Below are positions 9,001 through 16,352 of a stretch of 64,000 bases of DNA, one piece after another. The position numbers and the translations under genes were made by a program. The number at the start of each line of letters is the position of its first letter. The stretch's first letter is position 1. Source of the stretch: Leptospira limi (GTDB taxonomy: Bacteria > Spirochaetota > Leptospiria > Leptospirales > Leptospiraceae); the NCBI RefSeq assembly GCF_026151395.1, contig NZ_JAMQPV010000001.1, forward strand, positions 1,722,501-1,786,500, read 5' to 3'. Under the pieces are notes generated by a model that was not told the DNA's origin, ran no database searches, and saw only the letters and a program-made list of their open reading frames with translations.

Positions 9001-10254
9001 CTAGATTCCATTATCTGAAACAAGTGGAATCGAAATACGGCATATGACTTTAGTTTTAGGTTGGGATTTTGCATATAGATGATCGATAATATTTTTAATT
9101 TCGATTTTACCATCAAATCTTTTGATGATTGCTTCCACTTTTGTTAATCCTAATCCGAAATCGAGAGTTTTGTAGTCATCATAAACAAATTTCGTGAGTC
9201 GAAAAAATGGCTCAAATATCATATTCTCAAATTCTACCGGAATTCCCTCGGTTCTATCGGAATTGTTGATGGGCGAATTATAAGCAGAAATTATTAGTGA
9301 TCTAGCTTCAATATACAAAACAATATGGATGCTACTTTCTGGGATCGAAAATTTACATGCATTGGTTAGGATTTCTTTCAATGCTATGCTAAAGTAGTTT
9401 TTGTTTATATAGATTTTGTTTTGATCAAATGATGATTTTTTTTCACTTATGTAAAGATAATTTTTTTGAATGTCTAGGAGTGCACTCATTTGATTTGTCA
9501 TATTCTTTATTTCACTATACAAATTACTTAATGAGATTATATCCAATTCGATTTTTCCGTTTAAGATATCATCTATTTCGGAAAAAGTGATTAAAGCCTT
9601 TTCGGCCATCTCTGCATTTGTTTTGATGAGACTCATAATCTCTGTATCGATTTTGTAAAAATCTCCTTCAATTTCTGCGGAATCCGAAACGATTTTTATT
9701 AAGGAGACCAGAGCTCCAAATCCAGTTCCTTGGTTAAAACTAGTTTTTAAACTCTCAAATAAATTTTGGTTCAAATTTTTAAATTTACCAGATCCTCCCA
9801 TTTTTTCTTTCCATTTGATCCAATCTAAGTGACTTTCCAGGCGCATTTCACGTTCTCGCTTTGCAACCTTTTCTAATTTTTTTATATTGTGAATTTCAAA
9901 TGCACGTTTAAGTTTTAGGGAAAGTTCTTCGGCTTCAATGGGTTTTACAATGTAATCGTAAATCCCTCTTCTCATGATATCAATAATAATGGAAGTTTCG
10001 GAATGATTTGTTAATACTATGATGATGGGTTCATACTCTTCCTCTTTTAGAAAATCGATGAGTTCAATTCCGTTTACATCTGGCATATCATAATCTGTAA
10101 TGACAATTGGGAATTGGTTTTCTAAAAACAACTCTTTTGCCTTTCGTCCATCTTCCGCCAGTGTTACCTTGTATCCGACTGAAGCTAAAGACTCTTGCAG
10201 TAACGTGGCAGATATCAAATCATCTTCAGCGAGGAGAATTCGTTTTTCATTCAT
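9001..10254 (-). CDS. Response regulator fused to a histidine-kinase-type ATPase domain, phospho-His missing
   Basis: A 417-residue two-module protein. Residues 1-120 form a receiver with the acidic pair D11/D12, phospho-acceptor D54 (VITDYDMPDVNG), a Thr in VLTNHSE and the conserved Lys in DYIVKP. Residues about 285-410 form a GHKL ATPase domain with the N box (KEILTNACKFS), an F box (FEPFFRL) and a G box (FGLGLTKVEAI). The linking helices, where a DHp His would sit, read NLFESLKTSFNQGTGFGAL and have no His followed by the usual Glu/Asp-x-Arg. The ATPase domain may bind ATP without autophosphorylating. It starts 12 bases after the PAS kinase gene, in one operon, so that kinase is the likely phosphodonor. 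Confidence 0.85.
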   Translation of the reverse strand: MNEKRILLAEDDLISATLLQESLASVGYKVTLAEDGRKAKELFLENQFPIVITDYDMPDVNGIELIDFLKEEEYEPIIIVLTNHSETSIIIDIMRRGIYDYIVKPIEAEELSLKLKRAFEIHNIKKLEKVAKREREMRLESHLDWIKWKEKMGGSGKFKNLNQNLFESLKTSFNQGTGFGALVSLIKIVSDSAEIEGDFYKIDTEIMSLIKTNAEMAEKALITFSEIDDILNGKIELDIISLSNLYSEIKNMTNQMSALLDIQKNYLYISEKKSSFDQNKIYINKNYFSIALKEILTNACKFSIPESSIHIVLYIEARSLIISAYNSPINNSDRTEGIPVEFENMIFEPFFRLTKFVYDDYKTLDFGLGLTKVEAIIKRFDGKIEIKNIIDHLYAKSQPKTKVICRISIPLVSDNGI

Positions 10255-10266
10255 ATCGATAAATCC

Positions 10267-12408
10267 CTAAATCTTAATTTCAATTTTATATTTTGTTCCA
10301 TTAGTATTTTCTATATGAACTATTCCTTTTAATTGTTTCACTAACATGTGAATTAGGTTTAAACCAAAACTATTTGTTGATTGAAGTAAGTTAGTTTGTT
10401 CGATTGGAATTCCATCATCTTCGTAATGGATCATTAAAATTTGATTTTGAATTTTAACATGGAAAGTAATTTTTCCTATTTGGCCTTCACTGAAGGAGTA
10501 TTTCATGGAATTGGTAACGAGTTCGTTAATGATGATTCCAATGGAAGATAGGATTTTTGTGCTAATCGCAATAGGTTCGACTTGTATATCTGTCGTAATT
10601 TTCCCTTGACTTGGAAAAATATTTAGTATCTCGGAAATCAAAGTTGGAAAGTAATCTTTAATGGATATAGTATCTGTATTTTCTGATCGGTATAATTTGT
10701 CATATAATAGCATCATACTTCGAACTCGGTTAGATGCATCGAGTAAAATGGACTTATGTAAAATGTCTTTTTGGGAGTTTGCCTCCATTTTTAAGAGGCT
10801 ATAAATCGTATTCATATTGTTTTTAATTCGATGGTGTATTTCAACTAAGATAAGTGCCTTTTCTTCTAAAAGTGATTTGATTTTTTCATCCGCTTCTTTG
10901 ATTTCTGTTATATCAGTTCTAATGGAGAGAAATTTTTCAATTTCACCACGTGAATTTTTGATAGGTGCAATGGTTGTAGCTACCCAGTAATAACCACCAT
11001 CTTTAGCCCTATTTTTGATTTCGCCATGCCAAGTATTTCCTGATCTAATTGTTCTGTATAAGTTTTTAAAAAACTCAGGCGGATGGTATCCAGAATTTAT
11101 AATGCGATGGTTTTCACCGATTAATTCGTCTCTTGTATACTTACTTATTTCACAAAACTTTTTATTTACATAAATAATATCTGCATTCAAATCCGTAATT
11201 GCAACAATTGCATGTTGGTCGATTGCATATTGCCTTTGCCCCAACTCAAAATAAATTTCCTCAAGTTTAGCATCTACTGTACGTTTAAAGGTTACATCAT
11301 TTGCAGTTCCATGGGAACCTTTAAACTCACCAGAAGAATTAAAAAATGGAGTTGGATAGAAAATTAAAAACTTTGTTTCCCCACTTTTGGTTATAAATAA
11401 AGTTTCATAACCATGTTTGATAGCTTCATAATCACCTAAGCTAAATTTATTAAATGCTTTTTTGTCTCTTGCTGCAATCAAGGATGGTTGAAAATCCAAA
11501 AAAGGATGATTCAACATTTCATCTTTGGTATATCCAAGCAATTTTTCCCATGCTGGATTAAGATATTTAAAATATCCATTCTCATCAATACTCCAGACAA
11601 GACTTGCAGTATTTTCTACCAAATTTGAATATTTTTTTTCACTTTCTATAAGATGAATTTCCATTTCCTTCTGTTTGGTAATGTCTTGGCAAGTACCAAT
11701 TGAAATTTCGGGGTTCCCTTTTGAATCAAATATCGAATAACAGCTTTCTCTTACCCATTTGATACGGCCTTCTGTCAGAATGAGTCTGTGTTCAATTTCA
11801 TATTCTTTTTTATCGATTAACGATTGTGAATATGCTTGGTTTACTTTTTCGCGGTCATCTGGGTGGATTACTGATAAAAATGTTTCATAACTTGGTTGGA
11901 AGAGGTCGGGATCCAATTCAAATATTTCATATATTTTTTTTGACCATTCTAGCGTACCAGTGATTAAATTTAATTCCCATCTACCAACTTGAGCAACATT
12001 GGAGATGTCTTCAAATTCCTTTTTGTAGAAGATTTCAGATTCATTTGTTGCCTCTATTACAATTAACTGGATCCACTTATCGTCTAGAGAGAGATTTGCA
12101 AAAAGTGAAACTTGTTTTGTGAGATTTTCGTTAACGATGATTTCGGTTAAGCAGTACTTTTCGTTTATTCCAAGTGATATGTTATTTATGTATGATTTAA
12201 ATACCTCTTTTGATTTTTCAGATAGAAGTGTTGTGAATGATTTTTGATAAAGATCGGTTTGTGTAATGGAAAATAAATTCTGAGCTTCAGAATTTATAAA
12301 ATTGATGATTCCTTGTTTCGAAATTTGAAAGAGTGGGATAGGTAAAGAATTGTGATATGCACTTGTCATTCCATCTTCTTTATTTTCTTTAAACATACTA
12401 TGGTTCAT
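10267..12408 (-). CDS. Multi-PAS sensor histidine kinase of the HisKA_2 type
   Basis: A 713-residue soluble kinase without membrane segments. Four PAS-type sensory domains lie near residues 15-125, 130-250 (WSKKIYEIFELDPDLF, IHPDDREKV), 260-380 (YLNPAWEKLLGYTKDEM) and 390-510 (INSGYHPPEFFKNLY, WHGEIKNRAKDG). The HisKA_2 phospho-acceptor segment follows (LVEIHHRIKNNMNTIYSLL, about residue 525), then a GHKL ATPase (INELVTNSMKYSF, FGLNLIHMLVKQL). The protein should sense a cytosolic cue through PAS domains and pass phosphate to the adjacent REC-ATPase protein. The start could be ATG 12408 or the Met 13 residues later; no SD decides. Confidence 0.88.
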   Translation of the reverse strand: MNHSMFKENKEDGMTSAYHNSLPIPLFQISKQGIINFINSEAQNLFSITQTDLYQKSFTTLLSEKSKEVFKSYINNISLGINEKYCLTEIIVNENLTKQVSLFANLSLDDKWIQLIVIEATNESEIFYKKEFEDISNVAQVGRWELNLITGTLEWSKKIYEIFELDPDLFQPSYETFLSVIHPDDREKVNQAYSQSLIDKKEYEIEHRLILTEGRIKWVRESCYSIFDSKGNPEISIGTCQDITKQKEMEIHLIESEKKYSNLVENTASLVWSIDENGYFKYLNPAWEKLLGYTKDEMLNHPFLDFQPSLIAARDKKAFNKFSLGDYEAIKHGYETLFITKSGETKFLIFYPTPFFNSSGEFKGSHGTANDVTFKRTVDAKLEEIYFELGQRQYAIDQHAIVAITDLNADIIYVNKKFCEISKYTRDELIGENHRIINSGYHPPEFFKNLYRTIRSGNTWHGEIKNRAKDGGYYWVATTIAPIKNSRGEIEKFLSIRTDITEIKEADEKIKSLLEEKALILVEIHHRIKNNMNTIYSLLKMEANSQKDILHKSILLDASNRVRSMMLLYDKLYRSENTDTISIKDYFPTLISEILNIFPSQGKITTDIQVEPIAISTKILSSIGIIINELVTNSMKYSFSEGQIGKITFHVKIQNQILMIHYEDDGIPIEQTNLLQSTNSFGLNLIHMLVKQLKGIVHIENTNGTKYKIEIKI

Positions 12409-12771
12409 ATTAAAGAAATTTATTGCACGGAAGCAGGTTTAAATTTGTTATCAATTGATATAGATCATGGAAAAAAATACCAGCAAAATTTTAGTATGGT
12501 AAGAAAGTTTAGGGCAAAACTTGAATCGGTGAAATAAGTTTCATTAAAATGTGTCGAAATGAATTAAGATGTTACATTAATTGACTATTAATTAATACGC
12601 AAATTACTTAGATGCTGTTGGTTTCTTAAATTCTCATACGGAACGTTGGTAATCCGCAAGTAGAATGATTCTTATTCTAAATAGTTGATCGTTAAGCGAG
12701 TAAACTCTTGTCGGTAATATGACCAATAAACAGTGAGTTAGGAATTTGTTTGATAGAATATTTGAATTAAT
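12409..12771. other. Gene-free AT-rich stretch upstream of the PAS kinase
   Basis: No convincing gene is present. A plus-strand ORF from about 12400 lacks an SD and overlaps the kinase start. A short hairpin TAGAAT-N7-ATTCTA is visible near 12660-12680. The promoter for the minus-strand kinase operon should lie here. Confidence 0.3.
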
Positions 12772-13200
12772 TTATATAGATTTCAATTCCGAAAGAAAAG
12801 TATGTAAAGTATTGATTCCCCAATGTTCAACGAACTTTTCGTCGTGTAAGCGAATAATATCGATGACATCAATCCGAATTTGTTTTTGTGTTGGCTTAAT
12901 TCCCATAAGCGGACCTAAACGTGTACCAAGAATCGCCTTGCGAGTGGTAACCTTATCACCTTCGGCAATTTGGTCGTAAATTTACACTTTCAAATCAGGG
13001 AAAGCTGGTTTTAGAATAGAATGGAAAGTGTTCCACATTCCTTGTGCATCATTTGCATGGGTAGGAGCGGTGTGATTGATAAATTCCAAATGCATGAGTT
13101 CTTGGAAAGTATCCTCATTGCAGTTTTGGATCACTTCTTAATTGAATCTTATTACAATTTCTTTGTTTTTTTCTAAATAATCCATTCTGGTTCTTATCAT
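12772..13200 (-). pseudogene. SnoaL-like ester cyclase gene interrupted by two in-frame TAA codons
   Basis: Read from ATG 13200, one uninterrupted reading phase covers a complete SnoaL/ester-cyclase protein of 140 sense codons to TAA 12774-12772. Two internal TAA codons interrupt it, at 13140-13138 and 12984-12982. Family hallmarks remain: DYLEKNKEIVIRFN near the start, EFINHTAPTH, WNTFHSILKPAFPDLKV, YDQIAEGDKVTTRKA, GTRLGPLMGIKPTQKQI and a closing EKFVEHWG. No frameshift is present and the coding signal is well preserved, so inactivation looks recent. In this family the protein is a small cone-shaped barrel enzyme or ligand binder. It sits between two signalling loci and shows no link to them. 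Confidence 0.85.
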
Positions 13201-13581
13201 GTTTGCGAATGTGATTCCATTGAATATTCAATTTTCAAAAATTCTCATTTAAACATTTCCATGGTTAATTCGTTTTTGATTTGTTTTGTTAGGTGAATAT
13301 TATTTCGATTTGGTTGCTAACGAATCAAAAGAATATTTTATGGAAACAATATCTAATGTAAACTTTCCCTGTGAAATCAATTCCATAGAAAATCGAATGA
13401 AAAAAATCTGTAACGATTTCTAATTCACAAAATTCCTTTGATACAAAGGTTTTTTCTAAAATTATTTCGTCTAATTCAAAGGTTGGATTGGGATATGAAA
13501 TAATCTGGACTTTTTGCCGGAATTGAATATAAAATTTCCATATTATGGGAGTAAGTTTCAAAAGATCTTTTGATTAATAGT
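13201..13581. other. Gene-poor stretch with one doubtful minus-strand ORF
   Basis: A 78-codon minus-strand ORF (13561-13325) has a plausible middle (ISYPNPTFELDEIILEK) but no SD and matches no family I recognise. It may be the remnant of a decayed gene, in keeping with the neighbouring pseudogene. Promoter signals for the hybrid kinase at 13582 are not obvious. Confidence 0.3.
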
Positions 13582-15300
13582 ATGACAACAATGAGGCAAA
13601 AACAAGTTCGGTTTATAGGGTATCTGAGTGGTATTTTTATCACTTTAGCGATCATTAATTCGCTTGCCATGCTCTTGTTTTTTGGGAAAACATTTTTTTC
13701 CTTTTTTGGCTTCTTCGTTGCTCTATTGTTTTATATTACATTTAAATTGAATCAAAAAGGTTTCCATTTCCTTTCTAAAAATTTAATTTTATTACTATTT
13801 AATTTTGCGATCTTAAATCTATCGAGTACGCAAGGGAAAGGTTCCGGTTCGATTTTATTGTATTTTCCACTTTTGAGTTTGTATTTTCTGGTATTTGAAA
13901 CGATCCAGTGGAGATGGATTATTTATTGGACTTTGGTCTCGTTACTTTCTTATTTTTGTCTGGAATATTCTGAATATTCCATCCTTAAGTTTGGTAATAT
14001 GGCTAAGATTGATCTGGATACAATTTTTCAGTTTAATCTTTTTTTGAGTTTTCTTGGTGAATTTCTAATCATGCTCATGTTTATACGTGTGAATCATGAA
14101 TTAGAAAACTCTTATAAAGTAAAAGCAGAAGAATTAAACTATTCGTTACTGGAATTGAGTGTCGCTAAGGAAAAAGCAGAGAAGGCTGCACAATCCAGGT
14201 CGATGTTTTTATCTTCCATGAGTCATGAGATTCGTACTCCGATTAATTCAATCATAGGATTTACAAATATTATATTGGATGATGATCCTAAAGAGGAACA
14301 TAAGGATTTTTTATCCATGATTCAGTTTTCCTCTAGAAATCTATTAGTTATCATAAATGATATTCTGGATTTTAATAAGATGGAGGCGGGGAAGGTAGAA
14401 CTTGAATTCATTCCGTTTGATTTCCTATCTTTAATCCATAAAATCTTTCATTCTATGAAGGTTAAAGCGGATGAGAAAAATCTTGGATTCAAACTAGAAA
14501 TAGACGAAGGTATCAGTAAATTTTTGATTGGTGACCCGAATCGCTTAACGCAAATTTTAATCAATTTGATTTCGAATGCTATAAAATTTACATTAGATGG
14601 TGGAATTGCTTTAATAATCAAACTTGAAGATACTTTAAATGATAAAGTAATACTAAGATTTATTGTAAGAGATACTGGAATTGGTATTCCAGAAAAAAAT
14701 CAAAAAATCATATTCGATCATTTTTCCCAAGCTGATTCTTCCACTTCGAGAAAATTTGGTGGTACTGGTTTAGGATTATCAATTGTAAAAAAGCTCCTTG
14801 AACTCTATGGTTCTAACATCAACTTGAAATCCAAAGAAGATGAAGGAAGTGAATTTTCATTTCTTTTGGAATTTACTAAATCAGAATTGATTCCAGAAGA
14901 GAATCGCTTTGTAATTCAAAAAAAATCTTCAAATCAAAGAAAGAATAAAACAATCCTTGTTGTAGACGATAATGAACTCAATTTAAAAGTAGCATTTCAA
15001 TTTATTAGAAAATGTGGTTTTGAATGCCAATTAGCTAGTAATGGTAAAGAAGCATTACAGATTGTTAGTAATGAAAAAATATCTTTGGTCTTAATGGATC
15101 TGCAAATGCCTGAATGGGATGGTTTTGTCACAACTGAAAAAATTCGTGCCAGTGGAATCCTTACTCCTATCATAGCTCTAACTGCTGATGTTTCAATCGA
15201 TGTAAGCAATCATGTGAAACATTCAGGGTTTTTAGATATAATTCATAAGCCATTTCTGCCAGAGGATCTAGTAAACAAAATTGAACTTTATGCAGAGTAA
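13582..15300 (+). CDS. Membrane hybrid histidine kinase with C-terminal receiver
   Basis: About 572 residues. Residues about 10-180 contain five to six membrane helices and no obvious extracytoplasmic domain. A coiled segment leads to HisKA with the phospho-acceptor His in SSMSHEIRTPINSIIGF (about residue 215), then a complete HATPase (NLISNAIKFT, DTGIGIP, FGGTGLGLSIVKKL). Residues about 455-570 form a receiver with acidic VVDDNE, phospho-Asp in LVLMDLQMPEWDG, and Lys in HKPF. Phosphorelay from His to its own Asp is expected; no output domain is attached, so a separate phosphotransfer protein or regulator is needed. Start choice is uncertain: TTG 13570, ATG 13582 and ATG 13591 all lack a well-spaced SD. 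Confidence 0.85.
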   Translation: MTTMRQKQVRFIGYLSGIFITLAIINSLAMLLFFGKTFFSFFGFFVALLFYITFKLNQKGFHFLSKNLILLLFNFAILNLSSTQGKGSGSILLYFPLLSLYFLVFETIQWRWIIYWTLVSLLSYFCLEYSEYSILKFGNMAKIDLDTIFQFNLFLSFLGEFLIMLMFIRVNHELENSYKVKAEELNYSLLELSVAKEKAEKAAQSRSMFLSSMSHEIRTPINSIIGFTNIILDDDPKEEHKDFLSMIQFSSRNLLVIINDILDFNKMEAGKVELEFIPFDFLSLIHKIFHSMKVKADEKNLGFKLEIDEGISKFLIGDPNRLTQILINLISNAIKFTLDGGIALIIKLEDTLNDKVILRFIVRDTGIGIPEKNQKIIFDHFSQADSSTSRKFGGTGLGLSIVKKLLELYGSNINLKSKEDEGSEFSFLLEFTKSELIPEENRFVIQKKSSNQRKNKTILVVDDNELNLKVAFQFIRKCGFECQLASNGKEALQIVSNEKISLVLMDLQMPEWDGFVTTEKIRASGILTPIIALTADVSIDVSNHVKHSGFLDIIHKPFLPEDLVNKIELYAE

Positions 15301-15304
15301 GTCA

Positions 15305-15333
15305 TTAGAGGATTGGATATCCCAATCCTCTAA
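15305..15333. terminator. Strong hairpin between convergent genes
   Basis: TTAGAGGATTGG (15305-15316) and CCAATCCTCTAA (15322-15333) form a perfect 12-bp stem with a 5-base loop. The plus side continues TTGTCTATTATT, a moderately T-rich tail. It lies four bases after the hybrid kinase stop and just before the convergent lipoprotein stop, so it most likely ends the kinase transcript and may serve both. Confidence 0.7.
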
Positions 15334-15340
15334 TTGTCTA

Positions 15341-15766
15341 TTATTCGCCTGAAAATTTTTGTGCTTCTTCACATTCTGGTATGGAAACTTTTCCCTTCGT
15401 ACCTTTGAATGTGTCGCATGTTAGTTTATCAAATGCTAAAATACACTTTTCAAAGGCTTGCACTTGTTCTTCCGTCACTTCTTTCTTTTCTTCGATTCTC
15501 TTTTTCTCAGCTTCCTTCATTTTTTGGTCAAAAAAAGTTACACAGTTTTCTTCCGACTGCATAAAAGGTGGGATCATGTTTCGATAAGCAGGTGGAATTT
15601 TAGCAAATTCGTCCTTTGTACATTCAATTGTTTTTGAACACATGGTCTTTTGGAATTTTGGAACTAATTCTTTGAGTTTTGCTTCTGGTGATTGTGAAAG
15701 TTTGTTACAAGCCAGTAGAGACAAAAGTGTGAGCAGAGTCAGATTTGTTTTTGAAAGAAATTTCAT
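15341..15766 (-). CDS. Small cysteine-containing lipoprotein
   Basis: About 141 residues. The start is placed at ATG 15766, because GGAAG sits five bases upstream and the protein then begins MKFLSKTNLTLLTLLSLLAC, a standard lipoprotein signal with lipobox Cys20. An ORF extension of 13 codons upstream would spoil the signal. The mature part is helical and charged (KKRIEEKKEVTEEQVQAFEK) with six further Cys (MCSKTIEC, NCVTF, KCI, TCDTF, ECEEA) likely paired in disulphides. It resembles a family of short Cys-patterned Leptospira lipoproteins (possibly TIGR04454; a profile search would decide). Expected location is the periplasmic face of a membrane. Function is unknown. Confidence 0.75.
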   Translation of the reverse strand: MKFLSKTNLTLLTLLSLLACNKLSQSPEAKLKELVPKFQKTMCSKTIECTKDEFAKIPPAYRNMIPPFMQSEENCVTFFDQKMKEAEKKRIEEKKEVTEEQVQAFEKCILAFDKLTCDTFKGTKGKVSIPECEEAQKFSGE

Positions 15767-15863
15767 AGAGACTTCCAATTGATAAAATTTTACCAAACTT
15801 ATCATTTTCCAAATGATTCGAAAAGGAAAATTTATAAATTTGGTTTTTTCAAATGGAATATAT

Positions 15864-16313
15864 TTATTTGTTTTTACGTTTATCGATCAAATATCGTAAA
15901 GCACCCGTTGACCATAATGCCCAAAGAATGAGGAGAGGTTGGAAAAATAGACGGATCAGTCTTTTCTCATCGGTATCAAGGCCAAAGGCACTGATTCCAT
16001 TCGTATATTGAGATATATTTCCTGGGAAAATTAAAACAAAAAAGATAGCAAGTAGGATCCCCACTTTAATCCTTTCCTTCGCCCAAAAAAGTAAGGACAA
16101 TCCAAATGTGATTTCGACCACTCCTGAAGACAATACAACAAAATCCATAAACATTGGATCTTGGGGTAACCAACGTGGAACTTGGGCTAAAAATTCTTGC
16201 CTTTGGAAAGTAAGGTGACCTACACCTGCTATTGTCATAAAAAGTCCGAGTACGGTCCGTAAAATATTTTGTAATAGATTTGTTTGCATCATTTTCCTCG
16301 GTGTTTTAGACAT
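15864..16313 (-). CDS. DoxX-like integral membrane protein
   Basis: A 149-residue inner-membrane protein with four predicted helices: residues about 14-34 (ILRTVLGLFMTIAGVGHL), 55-78 (VVLSSGVVEITFGLSLLFW), 84-102 and 122-142. The pattern of a Gly-rich first helix with GVGHL, then an acidic residue within helix 2 (SSGVVEITFG), fits the DoxX/DoxD-like family. Members occur in thiosulphate- or redox-related contexts, but most are uncharacterised. Here it lies 39 bases after (upstream side) the large kinase-phosphatase gene stop, on the same strand, without a shared-function clue. Met9 or Met10 (MMQTNLL) are alternative starts. Confidence 0.75.
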   Translation of the reverse strand: MSKTPRKMMQTNLLQNILRTVLGLFMTIAGVGHLTFQRQEFLAQVPRWLPQDPMFMDFVVLSSGVVEITFGLSLLFWAKERIKVGILLAIFFVLIFPGNISQYTNGISAFGLDTDEKRLIRLFFQPLLILWALWSTGALRYLIDKRKNK

Positions 16314-16352
16314 AAATTCGATGTTAAATGAATCTGATTTTAATAAAAATAG

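Noticed and set aside
8959..9045. Short plus-strand ORF with a good SD (GAGGAATCA) before ATG 8959
   Set aside because: It overlaps the 3' end of the receiver-ATPase gene antisense, is only 28 codons long and has no recognisable signal or composition.
12400..12537. Plus-strand ORF of about 45 codons upstream of the PAS kinase
   Set aside because: No SD, overlaps the kinase start on the other strand, and composition looks like random AT-rich DNA.
13325..13561. 78-codon minus-strand ORF between the pseudogene and the hybrid kinase
   Set aside because: Not called as a gene because it has no SD, no family resemblance and lies in a decayed region; mentioned only as a possible remnant.
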